Origin: Argyresthia goedartella
Lineage: Eukaryota; Arthropoda; Insecta; Lepidoptera; Argyresthiidae
Reading direction: 5' to 3'
NCBI GenBank assembly: GCA_949825045.1
Contig: OX463832.1
Span: 23,988,552 to 24,052,551 of the forward strand
Length of the DNA stretch: 64,000 nt
In this document: piece after piece, positions 55,965-64,000 of the stretch
How positions within the stretch are numbered: position 1 is the stretch's first letter
Layout: each line of letters starts with the position of its first letter
Made by a program: the position numbers and the translations under genes
The notes under the pieces: generated by a model
Database searches by the model: none
What the model saw: only the letters and a program-made list of their open reading frames with translations
What the model was told of the DNA's origin: nothing

Positions 55965-56290
55965 AAGCAATAGTATCGTAAAATGTTCGACTATCGATAG
56001 GGCAAAACTATCGATAGTATCAATACTATCGATAGTATCGATACTATCGTCACTCTTCCTATCGATAGTATCGATAGTATCGATACTATCGATAGTTTTT
56101 GTACTGATACTATCGATAGTATCGATACTATTGGTCTTTAGCAATAGTATTACTTATATTTAGCTATCGATACTATCGATAGTATCGATAGTATCGTCAA
56201 GGTTCGATAGTTTCGATAGGACTATCGATAGTATGACTGAATTTCAAGGCCACGATAGTATCACGATACTATCGATAGACTATCGCTATC
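55965..56290. repeat. Right subterminal TATCGATA array
   Basis: About 15 TATCGATA octamers in the same spacing classes as the left array, lying upstream of the transposase start. They may also act as promoter elements (DRE-like) for the transposase gene. Confidence 0.85.
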
Positions 56291-56741
56291 GCAACATCAT
56301 CATTACGAACAACTTTCCCCAATAAACATATGTATTACTGGCTGTCAAACGGCAAACAGCTGATTTCACTACGTCCCTAGAAAAATTTATATTTTAATAT
56401 GATTTAGTGTAATTCTGAGCCCAATTTAGTGTTATTTTAGGATTATAGTGTAATGTTAAGTATTTCTATTGTTTGCAGTGTGTTTTAGTGACGTTTACTA
56501 GTGTCTCGAAACATGTTAAATTTGTGACCGTTGCAGGTTATAAATTTAAAAGTATTTGTTATTTCCGTACACTTTCAGCGCTTTTTGTTACCTTATTGTT
56601 AAATTATTATATTTAACAACGTTTAAAATATATTTCATAGCAATTAGTGATGTGCAAACGCTGAAAAACGTTACTATTCCACGTAAGTAATTTCGCATTG
56701 TTTTGGTGTGCAATTCCTTGATTCTTATCTCAACTGTAACC

Positions 56742-58298
56742 ATGATGACCCGCAGAGCTGCTGCTGTCGCCTCCCGACAGCAGGAAAATGACAAGCTCAA
56801 AGTTACCTTACTAGAATTAAAAAAATCAAAGGAAATGGTCACCGAATTACTCTGTGAAAGGGAGGAAAATGAGAAAGAGCTATTATCAGTACTTGAAAGT
56901 AGAGATAAGCTAAAGAAACAATTATGTGTATTAGAACAAGAATGTAGTGATGTAATTGTTGAGCGGGACAAGCTGCAGGTCACCGTAGATAGCTTCACTG
57001 TATGTAGTGCAGAGTACGAGCAAGCCCTGAAATCGATTGATTCCCTGGAGAAAGCATTGTTCGATGCCCATGAACAAATACATGCACTCCAGGAGGAGAA
57101 GGAAAACACCGCAGCGTTGCAGACCCAGAGCCTCTACAGTGAAGTCGTAGGGATCAGCCCGCAGCTGGTTACTGTTGCAACTGGAAGCCTTGATGATGTC
57201 ATTGATTTAACTAATGACACATTGCCCACATCAAGGTTATTAGGTTGCAGCAATAACAAACTAGGTAAAATAAATAGGTATATACGGAAAACTCAGAAAT
57301 TAATAAAACATAATAAATTGTGTACTAAAAACTTAAAAGTAAGCAAGAAAAATGTAAACTTATTACATGATTTGAATATGTGTGTATTAGAATTAGAAAG
57401 TACTAAGTTGATGTATGAAACTGACACACAAAACTTACATTTGAAAATCCAAAGCTTGGAGGATTCATTGAGATCACTAAACAGTGCATATTTGAACTCT
57501 GAGAAAGTTATAAATGAATACTCATTGGCTATGGATGATTTAATTCAAGAAATGAACCATAATTGTGAGCGGTTTGAGTCGCTGACCAACAACCATACTT
57601 GTCGCTGTGAGCAGAAAGGTGGTTGTTTGACAGCGGGCAACTCTCCGGGCTTGTGTGACAGTTTACCAACACAAGGTGTTACTGATAATAGTTCTGCCAA
57701 GTCTGATATGACCACAACACCTGATATTATAATGTACTGTGATGAGATTGGAAGTGGCATGGGCTCAGCACTCCACTCATACTCTAAGGGACATAGTGTT
57801 ATTAGTAATTGCTCAACTTTTAGCACTGTAGATAATATTATAAATCAAATTTTGAATGACAGCACTATCACAGCCAGTGCCACACTGATAATTTTCATGG
57901 GCAATAGGGGAGATGTGAACAAAAAAAATTTAATAAAATTTTATGAAACATTGAATGGTCTTAGTGTGAAAAAAATTATATTGTTCACATTTCCCTACTG
58001 CAACCAATTGACACAAAATGAAAATGTATATAGACATAATATGAATATAACTATGTACAATTTATGTACATATAATAATAAGTTTGATATTATTGACACT
58101 AACAATTATGTTAGTAATTATTTTACTATGACTAAAGGTACATTTTACCTTTCAAATTATTGTAAACGACAAATAGCTATGTCACTATTATATTTATATG
58201 ACATTACAGCCAAAAATTTGGCTTCTAACTCTGCTTTTACTGAGCAGCCTAATATGAATCTGGTATCAGACCAGAATAACAGGATGCATTTAAATTAG
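56742..58298 (+). CDS. CR1-B ORF1: coiled-coil protein with esterase-like C-terminal domain
   Basis: 518 aa from ATG 56742 (AACCATGATG context). Residues about 5-130 form a long coiled coil (heptads rich in Leu, Glu, Lys), with a second helical segment at about 185-270. A short Cys/His patch (CERFESLTNNHTCRCEQKGGC) lies near 278-300. The C-terminal 190 residues have the layout of the SGNH-hydrolase-like domain known from CR1 ORF1 proteins. D334 lies in the first block (CDEIGSGMGS) and G387-N388 in the GNRGD block, but the usual catalytic Ser and His are not where expected. It binds element RNA (family role). Ends in a TTTAAAT-TAG frameshift-like site. Confidence 0.85.
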   Translation: MMTRRAAAVASRQQENDKLKVTLLELKKSKEMVTELLCEREENEKELLSVLESRDKLKKQLCVLEQECSDVIVERDKLQVTVDSFTVCSAEYEQALKSIDSLEKALFDAHEQIHALQEEKENTAALQTQSLYSEVVGISPQLVTVATGSLDDVIDLTNDTLPTSRLLGCSNNKLGKINRYIRKTQKLIKHNKLCTKNLKVSKKNVNLLHDLNMCVLELESTKLMYETDTQNLHLKIQSLEDSLRSLNSAYLNSEKVINEYSLAMDDLIQEMNHNCERFESLTNNHTCRCEQKGGCLTAGNSPGLCDSLPTQGVTDNSSAKSDMTTTPDIIMYCDEIGSGMGSALHSYSKGHSVISNCSTFSTVDNIINQILNDSTITASATLIIFMGNRGDVNKKNLIKFYETLNGLSVKKIILFTFPYCNQLTQNENVYRHNMNITMYNLCTYNNKFDIIDTNNYVSNYFTMTKGTFYLSNYCKRQIAMSLLYLYDITAKNLASNSAFTEQPNMNLVSDQNNRMHLN

Positions 58299-58328
58299 TT
58301 CATAGGACAACAGAGGACCCAGGCTCTG
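58289..58328 (+). promoter_or_regulatory. Candidate -1 frameshift site between CR1-B ORF1 and ORF2
   Basis: TTTAAAT at 58289-58295 is in phase T TTA AAT and is followed directly by the ORF1 stop TAG (58296-58298). The -1 frame is open from 58280 and is the ORF2 frame. A weak 5-bp stem (CAGAG 58311-58315 with CTCTG 58324-58328) lies downstream. Confidence 0.6.
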
Positions 58329-61219
58329 GCAACATATGTTCTAGTATATTAGAAAACCCTAAGAATAAGGGAAGCTCACATGCTAAGTATATAAGCCTGG
58401 TTCATCAGAATATTCAATGTATTAGAGGCAAAGATCTACAAATAGAGTTATTTTTAAATTGTAATAAAATTGACATTTTGTGCATAACAGAGCACTGGTT
58501 AACTATTAATGAAATTATGTTTAGCTTTAAAGATCACCAGGTTGGTAGTTCGTTCACCAGACTTAATTCAATACATGGTGGGGCATTAATCATACTAAAC
58601 AATCATTTGAAATTCAAGGAACGTAAGGACATTGTTTCCTTATCTGTTGAACGAACTATAGAACTTGCAGCTGTGGAATTAGAACAGTTCATCGTTATAT
58701 GTGTCTATAGGCCACCCTTGAGCGACTTTGAAATGTTCGAGAAAATAATGGAATCCGTCCTAACTATTTCATCACACAGTACGAAACGATTAATTATATG
58801 TGGTGACTTTAATGTTAATCTGTTAGAAAGAACTACTCTCAGCGTTAGATTAATAAATCTTTTCTCATCATTTAGGCTTAGCCATTTATTTATGGAGCCA
58901 ACAAGAGTGACTGCTACTAGTGCTACATGCATTGACAACATTTTTACTGATGTTATTCCAATCAGTAAAAGTGTTATCAGTGAATTGGATTCAGATCATT
59001 TAGGTCAATTATTTCAATTTGATTCTATTAGAGAACCTGTCATTAAAAAGAAAATTTCGTTTGTGCCAGTAACTGCTGACCGGTTAGAAAGAATGAGATA
59101 CTCTTTAGCCCAGGAACTACCGTTTTTGGCTGCTGAACAGTCTCCTAATATAATGTATAACTTATTCTTTGAAACCTTTATGAAACAGTACAGCGCGATA
59201 TTCACTTCAAAATCGGTTGTGGTTAGTGGTTCAAACGACTTTAGTACGTGGGCTACTGCAGAGTTGCATAAACGCAGGCAAGCATTGTATGCATTGTATG
59301 AGGAACGACGGTTCAACATGAGTGACGACTTTAAAGAACAAGTCAAACAGTTCTCCAAACAATTTAAATTAGACTGTCATACAGCTAAACGTAATTTTCT
59401 GAGTAGTAAAATTAAGAATAGTTCCGATGTTATAAAAACGACTTGGAAAATAATTAATGAGGAGGCCGGTCGTAGTAAAAAAGCGAGTCACGATTACGAA
59501 CTAAAAATCAATGGACAGCTTACGAGTTCTAGCTTAGAAGTTGCAACTGAATTTGAATCGTTTTTTACTAATGCACCGGCTTCCACGACTAAGTATTTAA
59601 ATTCGTCACCTTTGTCTGCTGTTGCAATATTAAAAGATAATGTCTCAGAGTGTGCTTCATACTTGAATTTTAAGCACGTCACAAGTTCAGATGTCGTAAA
59701 TGCATTTAAATTGATAAATGTTAAGAAAACGAATGATCTTTGGGGACTCTCTGTTCACGTCGTTAAATCCCTGATCGAATTAATTGCACCTGACCTAGCG
59801 GTCATTTTCAACAATTGTATAGACTGCGGTGAATTTCCTGATTTAATGAAACAAAGTAAGATAATTCCCCTCTTCAAAGCAGGTAGTACTCAAGACCCCA
59901 CCAATTTCAGACCTATATCAATACTACCAACTTTTAGTAAAATTTTTGAGAAATTAATCTTATCACAGCTATTACATCATTTTGAATCAAATAAGCTAAT
60001 GCATAACAAACAGTTTGGATTCACTCGCGGTCGTTCAACAACAGATGCCGGAATTCAGTTCATTGAAAGTATTTTTGATGCCTGGGAAGAGTCACAAGAT
60101 GCCCTAGGCATTTTTTGTGACTTATCTAAGGCTTTTGATTGCGTTTGTCATGAAACATTGATCAGGAAATTACATCATTATGGAGTTAGAGACACGTCAT
60201 TGAATTTGTTAAAATCTTATCTGAACGGAAGAATACAAAGGGTAGACGTAAACGGAGAACGATCACCAGGATCATTGGTTTCTTTGGGCGTGCCACAGGG
60301 CTCAATATTGGGACCCTTCCTATTCCTCATCTATATAAACGACTTACCCTATCTAGGAAGGGACTGTCATGATATGGTACTGTTTGCTGATGACACCTCA
60401 CTTATTTTTAAAACAAAGCGAAACCAACACGCTACTGATGATCACTTGAACAATACCATATCAAGAGTGGTAAATTGGTTTAATGTTAATAATTTGCTAT
60501 TAAATGAGAAAAAGACTAAATGTGTTAAGTTTCTTACTACTAACGTTAAAAATAATCAGACATGTATAACAATTAAAAATGAGGAATTGGAATTGGTAAC
60601 CAGCACAGTGTTTCTAGGTATAACGTTGGATTCCAAACTCCAATGTGGTCCACATATTGATAAGCTATCGAACAGACTGAGCTCTGCAGCTTTTGCATGC
60701 AGGAAAATCCGTCACTTGACAGATTTAAAAACAGCCAGATTAGTTTATTTTAGTTATTTTCATAGTATTATGTCCTACGGTATTCTGCTCTGGGGCAGTG
60801 CTGCTGACATAAATACTATTTTTGTGCTGCAAAAGCGGGCTGTTCGTGCGATTTATAAAATGAATAATAGAGATTCTCTTAGAAATAAGTTTAAAGAAGT
60901 AAATATATTGACAGTCCATAGTCAATATATTTACGAGAATATTATGTATGTCCATAAGAACATTGTTAACTTTCCAAGAAACTGTGATATACATAACTTT
61001 AATACTAGAAACAAGGACAAACTTGCAGTGCCCACTACTCGGCTCCATAAAATAAAAAACTCGTTCAAGGGTAATTGTGTAAGATTTTACAATAAACTCC
61101 CAAGCACTTTGACAGATCTATCAATTAATAAGTTCAAGAAATACATCAAGCAAAGGCTTATTTCTAAAGCTTACTACAGTATTCAAGAGTACATAGACGA
61201 TAAAAATGCTTGGGACTGA
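58289..61219 (+). CDS. CR1-B ORF2: endonuclease and reverse transcriptase
   Basis: The frame is open from 58280; the coding start is taken at the frameshift site because the first in-frame ATG (58517) lies after endonuclease motifs I and II. About 975 codons. APE-type endonuclease: HQNIQCIRGK near 58402, CITEHWL near 58481, CVYRPP near 58700, GDFNVNL near 58802, SDH near 58995. It nicks target DNA. RT: NFRPISILPTFSKIFEK, FCDLSKAFDCVCHE, GVPQGSILGPFLF and catalytic FADD at 60383-60394. It primes cDNA synthesis from the nick. The C-terminal domain ends YYSIQEYIDDKNAWD. No stop or frameshift inside. Best match by motifs is the CR1 clade. Confidence 0.9.
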   Translation, partial: FKLVHRTTEDPGSGNICSSILENPKNKGSSHAKYISLVHQNIQCIRGKDLQIELFLNCNKIDILCITEHWLTINEIMFSFKDHQVGSSFTRLNSIHGGALIILNNHLKFKERKDIVSLSVERTIELAAVELEQFIVICVYRPPLSDFEMFEKIMESVLTISSHSTKRLIICGDFNVNLLERTTLSVRLINLFSSFRLSHLFMEPTRVTATSATCIDNIFTDVIPISKSVISELDSDHLGQLFQFDSIREPVIKKKISFVPVTADRLERMRYSLAQELPFLAAEQSPNIMYNLFFETFMKQYSAIFTSKSVVVSGSNDFSTWATAELHKRRQALYALYEERRFNMSDDFKEQVKQFSKQFKLDCHTAKRNFLSSKIKNSSDVIKTTWKIINEEAGRSKKASHDYELKINGQLTSSSLEVATEFESFFTNAPASTTKYLNSSPLSAVAILKDNVSECASYLNFKHVTSSDVVNAFKLINVKKTNDLWGLSVHVVKSLIELIAPDLAVIFNNCIDCGEFPDLMKQSKIIPLFKAGSTQDPTNFRPISILPTFSKIFEKLILSQLLHHFESNKLMHNKQFGFTRGRSTTDAGIQFIESIFDAWEESQDALGIFCDLSKAFDCVCHETLIRKLHHYGVRDTSLNLLKSYLNGRIQRVDVNGERSPGSLVSLGVPQGSILGPFLFLIYINDLPYLGRDCHDMVLFADDTSLIFKTKRNQHATDDHLNNTISRVVNWFNVNNLLLNEKKTKCVKFLTTNVKNNQTCITIKNEELELVTSTVFLGITLDSKLQCGPHIDKLSNRLSSAAFACRKIRHLTDLKTARLVYFSYFHSIMSYGILLWGSAADINTIFVLQKRAVRAIYKMNNRDSLRNKFKEVNILTVHSQYIYENIMYVHKNIVNFPRNCDIHNFNTRNKDKLAVPTTRLHKIKNSFKGNCVRFYNKLPSTLTDLSINKFKKYIKQRLISKAYYSIQEYIDDKNAWD

Positions 61220-61595
61220 ATTGTTCTAATTAATTGTGAGCATCCTCACTGCCAGAGTTTCTTTTACTGGACACTTGGAGGCCTTTTACACCTCCAAAGA
61301 TTAATTTAATTATACAACTCTTGACTGTGGGGACCATTTACATCTCCTATTATCATTGTATTATTGACTAAAGAGACTATACATCTCTGTTATTTATATT
61401 TTAATTATTTTATTATGACATTTGAGACTCTTTACATCTCTCAGAAACAATAATTAAAAACTTTTTTTTTCTGATAATATGATAATAATACCAAATGTTC
61501 TGTAAAAAATGAAATGAAATGACATGTGAAAGTGCCCTTGTGGCCTATTTACAGAATAAACGTTTTGAGTTTTGAGTTTTGAGTTTTTATGATCG
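61220..61595 (+). other. CR1-B 3' UTR and tail
   Basis: Repeated ACATCTC words, TGAAATGAAATGACATG, AATAAACG, then TTTTGAG three times. Tandem short tails are typical of CR1-type LINEs. Confidence 0.7.
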
Positions 61596-62019
61596 CAAAT
61601 GAAAAATATGTTTCGTCCCTCAGTACATTGACCCCATCAGCTGATTACAAGTTACTATGGAAGACCCAAAAAATATTTCGTTTACGACCACATGTTCCTT
61701 GGGGAAAGTTATTCATAATTATGGATTATTTCATTCCCCAAAATATGGTCAGCTAATTAAATGTCACTTTGTATAAATATTTATAGTTACAGCTACAAAT
61801 ATTTGATATAGTTTTATTGAATGATGTAATTAATTAATTTATGAATAATTGCCAATTTGATGCACGTTACTGAAATTTTTATTGTAAAATATCTAGCATT
61901 CTAATGTTGATTAATTGTGTTCCGCCTCCCATATGTCGCTATATGTGTTTAAGTACTTTGGAGAGCAGTCGGGAACCATATTCTGTGCATGCTTTAATAA
62001 TGTAATTTTGTGATTATCT

Positions 62020-62550
62020 GTTTTATCTACACACGTATCATAAACCCTCTTTACTGCGTTCAAAAACCGCACGTTACGATCAGCATTATGTTAAACTACT
62101 TGGTAAAAACTCGTTTCGTATCTGGAAAACTACACATAATGGTCATTATGTGTAGTTTTTCTACATATAATGACATTAAAATTTCGAACGCCGACGCCCA
62201 CCCGCGTGCCACACTACAAAAACTACACATAATGGTCATTATGTGTAGTTTTTCTACATATAATGACATTAAAATTTCGAACGCCGACGCCCACCCGCGT
62301 GCCGTCCCTAGTTTGTCTGTGAAGTTGGTACTGACATTCAAATTTCGAACGCCGACGCCCGCCTGCGAGAAGTTGGTACTACAGAACAAGTTAAACAACT
62401 GCAGAACCACAATGCCGGTCAAACATGCGGTTCCTGAACACATCAAAGAGAGCTTATGATATGTGTGTAGATAAACTAGTGTATGTAACTGTACATAATT
62501 AGGCATTAAAACTCGAGAGTGGGTTTATGAAACGAGCCGAAGGCGAGAAG
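62020..62550 (+). mobile_element. MITE family B, enlarged copy with internal tandem duplication
   Basis: TTTTATCTACACACGTATC to AAACGAGCCGAAGGCGAG. A unit of about 90 bp (62127-62217) is repeated at 62218-62301. Each unit starts with a perfect 34-bp palindrome, 16-bp arms AAAACTACACATAATG around GT. A third partial CGAACGCCGACGCCC unit follows. Confidence 0.8.
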
Positions 62551-62589
62551 AAGAAGAAAATATCAGGGCAAAATACTGCGGTAGTAGAC

Positions 62590-62700
62590 TTGGGTAACTC
62601 GAGAGTAAGATATAATATGACACACATATCGCTTGACGTCCTTTATATCCTAGTTACATCCCAGCGATATGAATCATATCTTACTCCCAAAACAAATCTC
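62590..62700. repeat. Imperfect hairpin and MITE A scrap
   Basis: GAGTAAGATATAATATGACA near 62601 is mirrored by CATATCTTACTC near 62674. The preceding 62565-62586 is a scrap of MITE A core (GGGCAAAATACTGCGGTAG). Confidence 0.5.
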
Positions 62701-62774
62701 GCTCTCTCTGCCCAGGCTACACTAAACACAGTTGTGTGAGAACATACCAGCAAAACCAGACGTCTTCCAGTTTT

Positions 62775-62946
62775 AAAATGTCACTATTAGGCAAACAGCA
62801 ACCTTATCACCTTAACATTTGGTCTACATTTGGTCCATATTTTGTTGGCAAATACACAATTGACCAAACCAACCACACGTATTTCAGTCTTAAATGTCAC
62901 TTTTAGGCGAATAGCAACCTTATCACATTAAATCCTTGGTCCAAAT
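62775..62946. repeat. Two diverged direct repeats
   Basis: AAATGTCACTATTAGGC at 62776 and AAATGTCACTTTTAGGC at 62892 each begin about 50 bp of similar sequence (AGCAACCTTATCAC, then TTGGTCC/TTGGTCT). Origin unknown. Confidence 0.55.
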
Positions 62947-63183
62947 TTGAGCCGGATACCTAGTAGTAGCGATAGCGAAGGCGAACACACACTAACCGCA
63001 CCGAAAGGAATGACGGCGCCGAAGGAATCGACCACGCTGCTCTCGCGCGTTGCTCTGTCGCACTCGCACGCCTCGCATGACCGGATAAGCATGGATAGGT
63101 GTGCGTTCACCTGTACACCAGAGCGAGATTCGCGGAAACGAACACGTGAGTTTTTTCGGCTATCATCGGTTGGATTAAGATGA
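62947..63183 (+). other. Open, GC-richer frame without ATG
   Basis: 78 codons open with a Ser/Glu-rich start (SSSDSEGEH). No initiator ATG. A donor-like ACAC|GTGAGT occurs at 63147-63152. It might be an exon or part of a transposase N-terminus; no family is recognised. Confidence 0.25.
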
Positions 63184-63318
63184 GCGAGAAAGAGTATGTG
63201 TTTGTCATACTATAATAGGCATAATGTTTCCAAAAGTTTGCTTATTGATTTGAATCTTATCGCATTGCAATAAGCTCGAAAAACAATAAATAATCTATGG
63301 GATATAACGTTTATAATA

Positions 63319-63406
63319 ATGTATGAAGAACCTATGGAGGCCTCAGTTCGCTGCCAAGGCAAAAGTGATCAAGGGATCGAAGCGGGCAATAAAAAGTGGT
63401 CTCTAG
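63319..63406 (+). CDS. Possible first coding exon of an unseen gene
   Basis: ATG at 63319 opens 29 codons (MYEEPMEASVRCQGKSDQG and on) up to CTCTAG|GTAAGT, a near-ideal splice donor at 63407. No second exon lies within the window. A competing ATG at 63323 reads a different frame that stops at the donor. Evidence is the donor and the short frame only. Confidence 0.3.
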
Positions 63407-63689
63407 GTAAGTTGGTTAAGGTATAGTTCAAATGGTGAAATTAAAATGCAACTGTTGCAATTCGTTTGTTTATATATTTTGTATTGAGTAGGTTATTTTT
63501 CGAGACTCTTCCAACTCATCAACTCATTAAACAAATATGAGATAAGCCTTGTGAGATAAAAGAGTAAGAAATAAGTGGGAGTTGGAGCGTTATGAGAAGC
63601 CATAGATTTGAATGAGTGAGATATGATAGAGATATAATGTGTCACCGAATCAATAGATATGAGATATGATTACTCCCTATAAAGACACA
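63407..63689. other. No gene seen
   Basis: AT-rich. If the upstream donor is real this is intron. A GAGATATGAT repeat-like stretch is at 63610-63672. Confidence 0.35.
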
Positions 63690-63890
63690 CTTTGCGCAAG
63701 TCTATGCGGTAGCTTAGGTGAAGGGTAACCTTCGTGTTAGGTTGAACATGTAAGAACAACAAAAAATACCTAAAAACATAAACTTAAGTACACAAAACTT
63801 AAAAAGAACTTTGGTGATCATTTGCCCAAACACAATTTCATGATCATTTACTAATGCTGGCTGTCATTTCGAATTTATTAGTAGTAAATT
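63690..63890 (-). mobile_element. MITE family A2, copy 2
   Basis: Reverse of 18050-18360: GCGGTAGCTTAGGTGAAGGG, GTTGAACATGTAAGAACAAC, TTTGGTGATCATTTGCCC, GCTGGCTGTCATTTCGAATT. Confidence 0.55.
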
Positions 63891-64000
63891 TTCGAATTTT
63901 TTGGTAATCGTTTAAACACAAGCCAAAAAAAATGCTTTTTGCGGTTTCCCAATCGGGGTGGCACCGGCAACTATAATAAACTCCACCTGGTATTAGCGAA

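Larger units (their letters stand above)
47914..56302. mobile_element. hAT transposon with two genes and TATCGATA-rich ends
   Basis: 8389 bp between TTACGAAC duplications. The left end CAGTGATGTT is hAT-like; the right end reads TGATGATGTT inward, matching at seven of ten positions. Each end carries a 300-bp array of TATCGATA. From the left reads a small spliced gene (48345-48951). From the right reads the transposase gene (55696-50364). Between them lie an 82-bp tandem array and an 85-bp palindrome. A mariner sits in the transposase intron; without it the element would be about 5.5 kb. Confidence 0.88.
56386..61595 (+). mobile_element. CR1-like LINE, nearly complete (CR1-B)
   Basis: A 5' UTR (about 56386-56741), intact ORF1, intact ORF2, then a 3' UTR ending CAGAATAAACG and three TTTTGAG units (61553-61585). 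Inserted in element Z. The exact 5' edge and any target duplication are not clear. Both ORFs are open, so it may be a young copy. Confidence 0.88.
47853..61771. mobile_element. Outer inverted-repeat element Z, split by hAT and CR1-B
   Basis: Left end CAAGGTGACATTTAATTAG and right end its reverse complement (one mismatch in the first 36 bp), flanked by TA on both sides, as for Tc1/mariner-type elements. The inner parts of the ends are also inverted copies: 56311-56385 against about 61610-61735, sharing AACTTTCCCC and CAGCTGAT. Once the hAT and CR1 insertions are set aside, only a non-coding element of a few hundred bases with long inverted ends remains. Confidence 0.75.

Noticed and set aside
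56588..57109. 173-codon minus-strand frame, Ser-rich
   Set aside because: Antisense shadow of the CR1-B ORF1 coiled coil.
62928..63110. Minus-strand frame at the Ser-rich segment
   Set aside because: No domain; shadow of the GC-richer plus-strand frame, which is itself weak.

Overview
The window looks like a repeat-dense, AT-rich piece of an insect nuclear genome, most likely a moth or butterfly (Lepidoptera). The reasons are an insect errantivirus, CR1-type LINEs with long simple tails, several tRNA-headed SINEs, rosa-like mariner and hAT DNA transposons, and many MITE families of a kind common in Lepidoptera. No complete host gene was found. Every long intact reading frame belongs to a mobile element. 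Candidate host signals are limited to two promoter-like segments (about 26640-26800 and 44929-45010) and one possible exon (63319-63406).

Layout. 1-8243: MITEs, SINEs and other interspersed repeats. 8244-16967: a complete Ty3/gypsy errantivirus with gag, pol and env, two 298-bp LTRs that read as identical, and a GTAC target duplication. It interrupts an older repeat that resumes at 16968. 16968-28800: repeats, LINE tails and AT-rich spacer. 28830-32437: a damaged CR1-like LINE (CR1-A). 32440-47850: MITEs, a 1.3-kb foldback element, SINEs, three minisatellite or simple tandem arrays and unique AT-rich DNA. 47851-61773: a nested stack. An outer TA-flanked inverted-repeat element (Z) was split by an 8.4-kb hAT transposon (47914-56302, TSD TTACGAAC) and by a nearly intact CR1 LINE (CR1-B). 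The hAT was itself invaded by a DD41D mariner (52043-54974) and by an 85-bp palindrome carrying Z-type ends. 61774-64000: MITEs and a possible exon.

Main points. (1) The hAT encodes an apparently intact two-exon transposase of about 598 aa with a BED finger. Its ends carry about 12 and 15 copies of TATCGATA, the motif bound by the BED-finger protein DREF and containing the CGATA core bound by BEAF-32. It also carries a second, spliced gene for a small protein with a BESS-like segment. BEAF-32 combines a BED finger with a BESS domain and binds CGATA clusters, so this transposon holds the same set of parts. (2) In the errantivirus, the first AUG of the leader opens an 11-codon frame. A splice donor lies inside this frame, upstream of its stop, and joins it exactly in frame to an acceptor behind pol. 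This gives Env a start codon and signal peptide split over two exons. (3) gag-pol has a TTTAAAC slippery site, a 7-nt spacer and a possible H-type pseudoknot. (4) CR1-B has a TTTAAAT slippery site directly before the ORF1 stop, and no AUG ahead of the ORF2 endonuclease. This suggests ORF2 is made by -1 frameshifting.
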